A DNA stretch of 64,000 bases. Source: Mycolicibacterium neoaurum (lineage in GTDB: Bacteria > Actinomycetota > Actinomycetes > Mycobacteriales > Mycobacteriaceae). Position 1 is the stretch's first letter, and each line of letters begins with the position of its first letter. Both the position numbers and the translations under genes were made by a program. The stretch lies in the NCBI RefSeq assembly GCF_036946495.1, contig NZ_JAQIIX010000001.1:372001-436000 (forward strand), in the 5' to 3' direction. Shown piece after piece: positions 8,897 to 15,685 of the stretch. The notes beneath the pieces are model-generated. The model worked only from the letters and a program-made list of their open reading frames with translations. It was not told where the DNA came from and ran no database searches.

Positions 8897-9619
8897 ATGA
8901 GAATTCTGGTAGCCAACGTCAACACGACAGCCTCGATGACCGAGGCGATCGCCGAGTCCGCGCGCGGTGTCGCAGCGCCCGGCACCGAGATCATCGGCAT
9001 CACACCGCGTTTCGGCGCCGACTCGTGTGAGGGAAACTTCGAGAGCTACCTTGCCGCCATCGCGGTCATGGATGCGATCACCTCCTATTCCGAGCCCTTC
9101 GATGCGGTGATCCAGGCCGGCTACGGCGAACACGGTCGTGAAGGCCTGCAGGAGCTGCTCGACGTGCCGGTCGTCGATATCACCGAGGCGGCGGCGTCGA
9201 CCGCGATGTATCTGGGCCACAAGTATTCGGTGGTCACCACACTCGACCGCACTGTGCCGCTGATCGAGGACCGCCTGAAGCTGGCAGGACTCGACGCACG
9301 ATGCGCGTCGGTACGGGCATCGGGTCTCGGTGTGCTCGAACTCGAGTCCGATCCCGAGCGTGCCGTCGAGGCGATCGTCTCGCAGGCGCGCGAGGCCGTG
9401 GCGAAGGATCATGCGGAGGTGATCTGCCTCGGGTGCGGCGGTATGGCCGAACTGGAGGCGAAGGTGTCGGCCGCCACCGGTGTGCCGATCGTCGACGGAG
9501 TCCGCTCGGCGGTGACCATTGCCGAAGGCCTGGTCCGGATGGGGCTGTCCACCTCGAAGGTGCGCACCTATGCCACGCCGCGCCAGAAGAAGGTCATCGG
9601 CTGGCCATTCCAGTTGTGA
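8897..9619 (+). CDS. Asp/Glu/hydantoin racemase family protein (probable allantoin racemase)
   Basis: Protein of 240 residues in the Asp/Glu/hydantoin racemase superfamily, starting 7 bp after the permease stop and so co-transcribed. In this context the likely job is interconversion of allantoin enantiomers before allantoinase. The second catalytic cysteine is visible in CLGCGGM (C180). The first expected cysteine, in the family's ACFGDPG-like motif, is replaced by glycine: here the segment reads AGYGEHGREGL (G75). C44 in ADSCEGNF is the only other cysteine nearby and might substitute, or the protein may use a one-base mechanism or act as a hydrolase. The function is therefore less certain than the family. 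Confidence 0.75.
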   Translation: MRILVANVNTTASMTEAIAESARGVAAPGTEIIGITPRFGADSCEGNFESYLAAIAVMDAITSYSEPFDAVIQAGYGEHGREGLQELLDVPVVDITEAAASTAMYLGHKYSVVTTLDRTVPLIEDRLKLAGLDARCASVRASGLGVLELESDPERAVEAIVSQAREAVAKDHAEVICLGCGGMAELEAKVSAATGVPIVDGVRSAVTIAEGLVRMGLSTSKVRTYATPRQKKVIGWPFQL

Positions 9620-9632
9620 GACAACGCCTCTG

Positions 9633-9670
9633 ACGACGATGGGCACCCGATCGGGGGTGCCCATCGTCGT
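9633..9670. terminator. Bidirectional terminator hairpin
   Basis: Perfect 16-bp inverted repeat (9633-9648 with 9655-9670) and a 6-nt loop, placed between the convergent racemase and aminohydrolase genes. The arms read ACGACGATGGGCACCC and its complement. Confidence 0.75.
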
Positions 9671-9697
9671 TCTGTCAGAGTCGTCGTTCTGTCAGAG
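9664..9697. repeat. 17-bp tandem repeat at the allE 3' end
   Basis: Two adjacent perfect copies of TCGTCGTTCTGTCAGAG (9664-9680 and 9681-9697). The first overlaps the right arm of the terminator and the second contains the stop codon of the reverse-strand aminohydrolase gene. It is probably a replication-slippage duplication. Confidence 0.7.
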
Positions 9698-10519
9698 CAT
9701 GATCTGACGGTTGACGTCCTTGTACAACAGGTAGCGGAAGTTCGACGGCCCACCGGCGTAGCAGGCCTGCGGGCAGAAGGCGCGCAGGGAGAGGAAATCG
9801 CCCTCCTGAACCTCCACCCAGTCTCCATTGAGGTGGTAGACGGCCTTGCCTTCGAGCATCAGCAGACCATGTTCCATCACGTGGGTCTCAGCGAACGGAA
9901 TGCTCGCGCCGGGTTCGAACGTCACGATGTTGACGTGCATGTCGTAGGCCAGATCCTGCGGATCCAGCATGCGGGTCGTGCGCCATTTCCCATCGGTTCC
10001 CGGCATCGCCGACGGTTCGATGTCCCGCTCGTTGCCGAACTTCACCGACGGCATGTGGCCCTCGATGACCTCATAGCGCTTTCGGATCCACACGAACGTC
10101 GCATCGGCATCGCCGGTGTTGTGCGCCGACCATCCGGTACCGGCCGGCAGGTACGCGAAACCGCCCTCCGACAGCGTCTGCGACTGGCCGGCCGCATCCA
10201 CGGTCAGGGCACCGGAGGTGACGAACAGAAAGCTCTGCACCTCCGGTTGCGGTTCTGGCCGTTGGGCGCCGCCTCCGGGCTTCACTTCGACGATCGCCTG
10301 GAAGTACGTTGTCGCACCACCGGCCACGGGGCGGTTGATGATCCACGCGCGGGTGCCCGTCCACTCCGGGAACACCGAGGTGACGATGTCGGAGAGAACA
10401 CCGCGGGGGATGACGGTGTACGCCTCGGTGACGATGGCCCGATCGGTCAGCAGGTCGGTCTGCGGCGGCAGTCCGCCACGAGGGGTGTAGTACGACGCTG
10501 CGCTCACTGGATGGGTCAC
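9692..10519 (-). CDS. allE: (S)-ureidoglycine aminohydrolase, bicupin
   Basis: Two-cupin protein of 275 residues, matching the length of AllE/UGlyAH, which releases ammonia from (S)-ureidoglycine to give (S)-ureidoglycolate. The N-terminal opening SYYTPRGGLPPQT and DRAIVTEAYTVIPRGVLSD is characteristic. The C-terminal cupin holds the metal site: ETHVMEHGLLMLEGK (Glu, His and His ligands). The start is a GTG overlapping the stop of the upstream DUF6986 gene by 4 bp, so both are in one operon driven from the region divergent to the IclR gene. It ends at the shared hairpin with the racemase. The upstream allantoate amidohydrolase step is not encoded in this window. Confidence 0.9.
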   Translation of the reverse strand: MTHPVSAASYYTPRGGLPPQTDLLTDRAIVTEAYTVIPRGVLSDIVTSVFPEWTGTRAWIINRPVAGGATTYFQAIVEVKPGGGAQRPEPQPEVQSFLFVTSGALTVDAAGQSQTLSEGGFAYLPAGTGWSAHNTGDADATFVWIRKRYEVIEGHMPSVKFGNERDIEPSAMPGTDGKWRTTRMLDPQDLAYDMHVNIVTFEPGASIPFAETHVMEHGLLMLEGKAVYHLNGDWVEVQEGDFLSLRAFCPQACYAGGPSNFRYLLYKDVNRQIML

Positions 10520-11793
10520 GGGGTGCTCCTGGTTGTGCGGCCGAGCGCGATATCACGCACGGTGGACGTGGAAAGGTCGGTGGCGGTTTCAATCTCGTCG
10601 ACGGTGAGCGCGCCACACACGTTGCCTCGATGGATCACACTCGCCAGCGCCCGAGCGGTGGCAGGCTCGTCCATGACCGTCGAGTCGAGTCGGTGGACGT
10701 AATTGCGCAGGCGCGTCGCGGCGGGTGCGAAGGCCCGCCGATAGAAGGCATACGTCGCGAGGTATCGGGTGACCAGTTGGGCGGGGTGCATGTCCCAGCC
10801 CTGGTAAATGCCCCGTTCGAGGTGTCGGCGGACCAGACGCGCGTGCAGCGTCCACGCCATCGCGATGTTGTCGGGGTCGCCGACGGGCAGGATGTTGGTG
10901 GAGCCGTCGGACATGTGGACGCCGGTTCCGGCGACGGCGAGTTGCATGACGTTCTTGGCATGGTCGGCCGCCGGATGCTCCATCGACTGATAGGCGGCGG
11001 CGATGCCCAGGGACGCCGAATAGTCGTAGGTTCCGTAGTGCAATGAGCTGACGCGACCTCGGCCGGCGTGGATGAACTGGGCCACGGGTGCACGGCCATC
11101 GGCGCCGAGGATCGCCTGCGGGGTTTCGACCTGAACTTCGAAGCGGATGCGGCCCTCGGGGAGTGCGTTCGCAGCCTCGAGGGCCTTCGCCACCGCGACC
11201 ATCGCCTCGACCTGGTCGACCGAGGTCACCTTCGGCAGGGTGAGGGTCAAACCATCGGGCAGACCACCTGATTCGACGAGCCCACTGATGAACATATCGA
11301 GCGTCCGCAATCCGCGGGCCCGGGTGGCTGCTTCCAGGCACTTGAAGCGGATGCCGACGAACGGCGTCGAGTCACCTGCGGCCACAGCGCTGTGCAGGGC
11401 GGCTACGGCCCGGTCGACATCGGCATCTTCGGTGGCGTCGTCGAACGTGCCGTAGCCGTCCTCGAAGTCGATACGGAGGTCCTCGATCGGCTCGGTGCTC
11501 AGCTTGCGGTCCACCAGCGCGGCCAGAACGTCGGGTGCACAATCGGTTGCGTCGCTGGCGCCGACCAACGTCGCCACTTCGTCGAGCCCGCCGGCCTCGC
11601 CCGCCGCGGCGCGGGCCGCGGCGCCCCAATCGGCGGGCACGGCGGCCGAGTATCGGTTGGCCGGGATGTAGACGGTGTGCACCGGCTGCCGGCGGCCGTC
11701 GTCACCGGGATAGCGGTCGGCCAGGTGCGCGTCGGCGGCCGCCAGCCGGCGGTCGACATCGGCCAGCGCAGCATCGTCGAGGCGTCGTGTCAC
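10516..11793 (-). CDS. DUF6986 family protein (HpcH/citrate-lyase-type TIM barrel)
   Basis: Protein of 425 residues when started at the GTG at 11793, which is preceded by a good ribosome site (GGAAGG). The longer frame from 11871 is rejected because it would translate through the putative operator at 11834-11848. Visible elements are IDFEDGYG near residue 110, TLPKV near 195 and FEVQVETPQAIL near 225, all consistent with an aldolase/citrate-lyase or malate-synthase-like barrel in which the acidic residues bind Mg2+. It is translationally coupled to allE, so it may handle glyoxylate or ureidoglycolate made in allantoin breakdown. This role is inference only, as no DUF6986 function is known to me. 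Confidence 0.75.
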   Translation of the reverse strand: MTRRLDDAALADVDRRLAAADAHLADRYPGDDGRRQPVHTVYIPANRYSAAVPADWGAAARAAAGEAGGLDEVATLVGASDATDCAPDVLAALVDRKLSTEPIEDLRIDFEDGYGTFDDATEDADVDRAVAALHSAVAAGDSTPFVGIRFKCLEAATRARGLRTLDMFISGLVESGGLPDGLTLTLPKVTSVDQVEAMVAVAKALEAANALPEGRIRFEVQVETPQAILGADGRAPVAQFIHAGRGRVSSLHYGTYDYSASLGIAAAYQSMEHPAADHAKNVMQLAVAGTGVHMSDGSTNILPVGDPDNIAMAWTLHARLVRRHLERGIYQGWDMHPAQLVTRYLATYAFYRRAFAPAATRLRNYVHRLDSTVMDEPATARALASVIHRGNVCGALTVDEIETATDLSTSTVRDIALGRTTRSTP

Positions 11794-11833
11794 AGGTTTT
11801 CCTTCCGGGGGTGGAAAGCCGGTCGGACCGAAA

Positions 11834-11848
11834 TTCCACAATGTGGAG
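11834..11848. promoter_or_regulatory. Putative IclR-type operator (DUF6986-allE promoter)
   Basis: TTCCACAATGTGGAG, the most symmetrical core of the four related palindromes, 41 bp before the DUF6986 GTG start. Confidence 0.6.
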
Positions 11849-11900
11849 TTTAGCGCGGACACCCGCCCCACACGAAGGAGTCCGGGTTACCCCGTCAAGA

Positions 11901-11915
11901 TTCCGTATTGCGGAA
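11901..11915. promoter_or_regulatory. Putative IclR-type operator (iclR promoter)
   Basis: TTCCGTATTGCGGAA, same TTCC-N7-GGAA layout, 54 bp before the regulator's ATG, suggesting autoregulation. Confidence 0.6.
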
Positions 11916-11968
11916 ACAAATCATCACCTGTTGGATGGAACACACTTCCTCTACCGAAAGTGAGTCGC

Positions 11969-12730
11969 ATGACGGAAAGGTCAGGCGGGGTTCAGTCGGT
12001 GGAGCGTGCCTTCGAGCTGATGGAGTTGATCGGGCGCGCAGGCGGAGAGTGCTCTCTGACCGAGTTGTCGGCAGAGTCGCCATTGCCGCCGCCGACAATT
12101 CACCGGCTATTGCGCACGCTGGTCAATCTGGGTTACGTGCGCCAGCTGCCCAACCGCCGCTACGCGTTGGGGCCGCGACTGATTCGACTCGGCGAGGTCG
12201 CCAACCGCCAGCTGGGTGGCCTCGCCCTGCCGGTGTTGAAATCGCTGGCCGAGGAACTATCCGAAACTGCCAGCCTGGCCGTGCTCGACGGAGACATGGT
12301 CATCTACACCGGGCAGGTGCTGCCGTCGACGCTGCTACGCAACGACACCGAAGTCGGTAAGCGGGTCGGGCTGCACACCTCGGGCGTCGGTAAAGCCGTC
12401 CTCAGCGAGCTCGATGACGCACGCATCCTCAAACTCGTCACCCAGTCCGGTCTTCCGGCACCCACACAGAACAGTGCCTCGACCCTGTCGGCAGTGTTCG
12501 CCAAGGTGGAGCAGGTGCGCGCCGATGGTTACGCGATCGATGACGAGGAATGCGAAATGGGGATCAAGTCGGTGGCCATGGCAGTACCCGGTGCACCCAC
12601 GCCCATGGCGATCGGCATCTCGGGCCCGGCGGCGCGCATGCAAAAAGAAGCCATCACGCGCGCGGTGCCTGCCCTGAAGAGGGCGACCGGGGTGATCTCC
12701 GAGGCGCTGATCGGGTCGCGCGAGGTCTAG
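11969..12730 (+). CDS. IclR-family transcriptional regulator of the allantoin cluster (AllR-like)
   Basis: DNA-binding regulator of 253 residues from the ATG at 11969. The frame is open further upstream, but that stretch contains the operator and is not family-like. The N-terminal winged helix starts with GVQSVERAFELMELI and continues through SPLPPPTIHRLLRTLVNLGYVRQ. The C-terminal IclR effector domain shows GLHTSGVGKAVLS and IDDEECEMGIKSVAMAV. It is divergent from the DUF6986-allE operon. Together with the four palindromes this suggests repression released by a purine-degradation intermediate such as allantoin or glyoxylate, as in other AllR proteins. The ligand is not readable from sequence. 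Confidence 0.88.
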   Translation: MTERSGGVQSVERAFELMELIGRAGGECSLTELSAESPLPPPTIHRLLRTLVNLGYVRQLPNRRYALGPRLIRLGEVANRQLGGLALPVLKSLAEELSETASLAVLDGDMVIYTGQVLPSTLLRNDTEVGKRVGLHTSGVGKAVLSELDDARILKLVTQSGLPAPTQNSASTLSAVFAKVEQVRADGYAIDDEECEMGIKSVAMAVPGAPTPMAIGISGPAARMQKEAITRAVPALKRATGVISEALIGSREV

Positions 12731-12742
12731 CTCCGCTCCGGC

Positions 12743-12976
12743 CTAGAGCACACCCAGTGGACGGCACACGTTGGACAGGGCATTCCAGTACTGGCCCGGC
12801 GCACAGTTCTCGGCCGGCCGCGGCGTCTGGCAGGTGTTGGTGATGGGATCCCAGAATTGCCCGTTGATGCAGTTCAGCGGTTCTGCCGTGGCAGACCCGG
12901 CGACGAACAGCGAGGCCGCGGCAATCGGCGCTGCGGCGAGGACGGCGATGGCCGAACGACCGAAGGTGTTTCGCAT
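12743..12976 (-). CDS. Small Cys-containing secreted protein
   Basis: Seventy-seven residues with a Sec signal peptide (MRNTFGRSAI then a long Ala-rich hydrophobic core, cleavage likely after ATA at about residue 31). The mature part holds two short repeats of the form C-x-x-GQ(F/Y)W(D/N)-x-x-x-N-x-C, each with a cysteine pair likely to form a disulfide. Proteins of this type are common in mycobacteria and lack a known function. They resemble short chitin-binding-like modules only superficially. The ATG at 12976 gives a proper signal peptide, whereas the long frame reaching 13549 is a shadow of the esterase gene. Confidence 0.75.
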   Translation of the reverse strand: MRNTFGRSAIAVLAAAPIAAASLFVAGSATAEPLNCINGQFWDPITNTCQTPRPAENCAPGQYWNALSNVCRPLGVL

Positions 12977-13035
12977 GGTTTGATCTTGCCCCACACGGCG
13001 GCTCTTGAAACCCGGATATCGGTCGTAACGGATGG

Positions 13036-14193
13036 TCAGAGTGCGTCGTAGACCGCCGCGATGAGCCGATGGGCGCGACGATCCCCGGCCAGCCAGTCCC
13101 GGCGCAGGTTGGGGATGAAGGCGAACGCGACCCGGTGTTCGGGATCTGCCATTCCGACCGAACCTCCGGCGCCAGGATGGCCGAAAGCAGTTCGGCGTGC
13201 CGATTCGAGTATCACGAAGTTCTGCGACGGCAGCATGTAACCGAGCCCGAAGGCGCTTTCGAGCCGCAGCACGCGGTCGCGGCCGCGCACCTGCTCGGTG
13301 ATCGCCTCGCGCAGCAGCCCCTGAGCGAGGAGGTTGCCGCCGACAAGGTCGGAATAGAACATCGCCATCGCGCGAGCTGTGGTGACCAACCCTGCCGCGG
13401 GCCAACCTCCCGCCAGTACATCGCGATCGTTGAACGCCGGAACGGGGTTCGATGCTGCGCGGACGAAGAGTGACTGCGGATCGGTGGCCGCTGCGGCCAT
13501 CTCGCCGACGGTGTGCTCGGGTATCGGCGGCGCGTGCTCGGCGCCCCATATCCGCTGCTCGGGCGGTGGCGAGCTCATCCTGGCGATATCGGATGCCGTC
13601 GCTGTGTCTGCCCCGATGTGGAGTTGACCATTGATGTGACGCCGGGTGAACTCGCCCACCGAAAGATCGGTGTGACGACGCACGAATTCACCTACCAGCC
13701 AACCGAAAGTCAATGCGTGGTAACCATGTTCGGTGCCGGGTGGCCAAACAGGGTGTTGCTGCGCCAGCAGATCGGCCATCAGCGCGGGGTTCGCGGCGTC
13801 AGCCGCCGACACCTTGCGCTCCAGTACCGGCAGTCCGGCTCGGTGGGTCATCAGGTCTCGCAAGGTGGTCTCGCGCTTGTCGCACTGCGCGAACTCGGGC
13901 CACCACGAACAAACGGGTTCGTCGACTCGACTGCCACGCTGCTGGGCGACCATCAGCGCCGCGGTCGCCGTCACCCCCTTCGTGCAGGAGAACGTGGGGC
14001 ACACCGTGTCGCGGGTCCACGGCCGTCCGGTCCTTCGATCGGAGATACCGCCCCACAGGTCCACTACGGCACGTCCGTCGACGTAGACGACCACCGCGGC
14101 CCCCAGATCGTCGCCGTCGGCCACACTGGCTTCGAAGAGCGTCTTCACCTGAGCGAACGCCGGGTCGGCGTAGCCCTCGGCGATAGTGGACAT
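13036..14193 (-). CDS. Serine beta-lactamase-fold esterase (EstB/class C-like)
   Basis: Serine hydrolase of 385 residues related to class C beta-lactamases and EstB-type esterases. The nucleophile motif SxxK is SCTK at residues 69-72. A tyrosine-bearing second motif (EHGYHALTFGWLVGEFVRR) and a late FGHPGAGGSVGMADPEH segment match the family. No signal peptide is evident, so it is probably cytoplasmic and acts on esters rather than beta-lactams. Mycobacteria encode several such proteins (LipL/LipD-type). It is divergent from the following small membrane protein. The substrate is unknown. Confidence 0.85.
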   Translation of the reverse strand: MSTIAEGYADPAFAQVKTLFEASVADGDDLGAAVVVYVDGRAVVDLWGGISDRRTGRPWTRDTVCPTFSCTKGVTATAALMVAQQRGSRVDEPVCSWWPEFAQCDKRETTLRDLMTHRAGLPVLERKVSAADAANPALMADLLAQQHPVWPPGTEHGYHALTFGWLVGEFVRRHTDLSVGEFTRRHINGQLHIGADTATASDIARMSSPPPEQRIWGAEHAPPIPEHTVGEMAAAATDPQSLFVRAASNPVPAFNDRDVLAGGWPAAGLVTTARAMAMFYSDLVGGNLLAQGLLREAITEQVRGRDRVLRLESAFGLGYMLPSQNFVILESARRTAFGHPGAGGSVGMADPEHRVAFAFIPNLRRDWLAGDRRAHRLIAAVYDAL

Positions 14194-14386
14194 GCATCGA
14201 GTAGATCACGTTCCCCGCGGAATCAAGATCGGTATCGCTCGACCGGTTTGCCCACTGCTGTAGCCCCGGGTGTCTGGTGGTGATCGTCGACATCTGCGGA
14301 TCAGGCCTGGACGTCTCGGTCATCAGCCGTTGTGCCAGTCTGGATCCGAGACCTCCCTGCACTTCGCCGTCGACGTGAGGAGACGA

Positions 14387-14707
14387 ATGGCGACCAGACG
14401 CCGCAATGCGTTGCATCTGTTGTGGACACTGCCGCTCGCCACGGCATTGTCCGCCGGTCCGCTTTACTGGGGCACGTTGGCCGTGTGCGGTGTCAGCGGA
14501 TGCAGCGGCGCCGGTTTCGGGCCCTCATACAGCCCGAATCAGCAATGGATGATCGCGTTTATCGTGATCGGTCTCCTCTACGCATCGGCAATCATTGCGG
14601 TGCCATGGGGTCGGGTCGGTGCACGGCTGACGGTGGGGCTGGGCTCCGGCATGATGATCGCCGGTTACCTGATCGTCCAGGCATGGACCATGAAGTACGG
14701 ATCATGA
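14387..14707 (+). CDS. Small membrane protein
   Basis: About 106 residues from the ATG at 14387, which follows a purine-rich GAGGAGACGA ribosome site. The open frame begins further upstream, but that extension lacks hydrophobic pattern. Three hydrophobic segments are visible (about residues 10-30, 47-66 and 75-96). Two cysteines, CGVSGC, sit in the first external loop and could pair. I do not recognise the family. It sits between the esterase and the carbon-concentrating operon with no clear link to either. Confidence 0.6.
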   Translation: MATRRRNALHLLWTLPLATALSAGPLYWGTLAVCGVSGCSGAGFGPSYSPNQQWMIAFIVIGLLYASAIIAVPWGRVGARLTVGLGSGMMIAGYLIVQAWTMKYGS

Positions 14708-14740
14708 GGTACTCACCCGTCTGACACAGAGGACTTCCGC

Positions 14741-15346
14741 TCAGATGCGCTCGAGGACGGAATCGTCGGTCCGCACCGCACCGAGGGTGGCGTGCACCGT
14801 GATGTCATGGTTGCCGGGGGAGACGGTGGCGCAGACGATCCCGACCTCATGGTGATCGATCTTGCGGGCGAGAGCAGGTGAGCGCTGCACCAACGACGTT
14901 GCGGTGTCGATGATGTGCGCCGAGGTCACCGACGCCACACAATCGGCGGCGGCGCCGCGACGCACCACCGACAGCAGCGCGTTCTCCACCGCAGTGCGCA
15001 TCGCACCGTCAGGCAATTGCGCGTTCTTCCAGGCCTGCAGCGCGGCCTGCATGGCAGGGCAGTCGTCATGGCCGAGGACCACCACCAGGGGAACTTCGAG
15101 TGCGTCGACCGCGTACTCGATGCTGGCCAGCACGCTGGTGTCGACCGTGTGGCCCCAGGTACTGATATCCACAATTGATCCGGCAGATTGCCCGAACACC
15201 GTGTCACTACTGATGCCGGCATCGGCACAGCGGAACACCGCTGCCAGCGGTCCGGTTCCGGTCTTGGGTTGCCCGGCCCTCAGCTGCTGCCAGATCGCCG
15301 TAGCATCGGTCGCGCTCATGGTCACGTCACTGGTCATCTCGGTCAT
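14741..15346 (-). CDS. Beta-carbonic anhydrase-like protein of the DAB operon
   Basis: Protein of 201 residues with the beta-carbonic anhydrase zinc pattern: C40-A-D42 in FRCADAG and H93-x2-C96 in LGHDDCPA. In normal beta-CAs the Asp is followed by a catalytic Arg (CxDxR), but here that position is Gly44, so the Asp-Arg pair that keeps the active site open is broken. The protein may be a structural or regulatory paralogue or have altered activity. It is the last gene of the dabB-dabA-PII-CA operon, with an 18-bp gap from the PII-like gene, which points to bicarbonate handling. Confidence 0.8.
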   Translation of the reverse strand: MTEMTSDVTMSATDATAIWQQLRAGQPKTGTGPLAAVFRCADAGISSDTVFGQSAGSIVDISTWGHTVDTSVLASIEYAVDALEVPLVVVLGHDDCPAMQAALQAWKNAQLPDGAMRTAVENALLSVVRRGAAADCVASVTSAHIIDTATSLVQRSPALARKIDHHEVGIVCATVSPGNHDITVHATLGAVRTDDSVLERI

Positions 15347-15364
15347 TCCTTTCGTAATGGTGTT

Positions 15365-15685
15365 TCAGCTGAAGTACTCGGGGCGGCTGACGTAGGTCTC
15401 CGTCACGAACAGCACGCCGGGTGAGGCATCGAGCAGCCTGCGCAGTCCGGCCAGCAGTGCCTCGACCTTGTCATCGGGCACCACGGTGATGATCAGTTCG
15501 AGCGTCGCCTGTTGGTTGAACAGCAGGCGTCCCTGGTGGTAGCCGTGATGGCCCAGCCCGGACACGCCGGACACGCTGGTGAAACCGGTGGCGCCGACTC
15601 CGGTGATCACGTCGCGCACCGCGGCCGCGTCCTGGCCGGAGACGACGACTTCGACTTTCGTCATCCGGGCGAGGGTGGTTGTCAT
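15365..15685 (-). CDS. PII-like regulatory protein of the DAB operon
   Basis: Small PII-superfamily protein of 106 residues. Visible PII-like features are the beta strand KVEVVVSGQDAAAVRDVITGVGATGFTS, the T-loop region GVSGLGHHGYHQG and VPDDKVEALLAGLRRLLDASPGVLFVTE near the C-terminus. It lacks the classic Tyr-modification T-loop of GlnB. PII-like genes often accompany DabA/DabB and are thought to sense adenylate nucleotides or bicarbonate, but the ligand here is unknown. Its start overlaps the dabA stop by 4 bp. Confidence 0.8.
   Translation of the reverse strand: MTTTLARMTKVEVVVSGQDAAAVRDVITGVGATGFTSVSGVSGLGHHGYHQGRLLFNQQATLELIITVVPDDKVEALLAGLRRLLDASPGVLFVTETYVSRPEYFS

Noticed and set aside
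7530..8900. 456-codon forward frame overlapping the NCS1 permease
   Set aside because: Arg/Pro/His-rich composition with no family motif; the permease frame is clearly coding.
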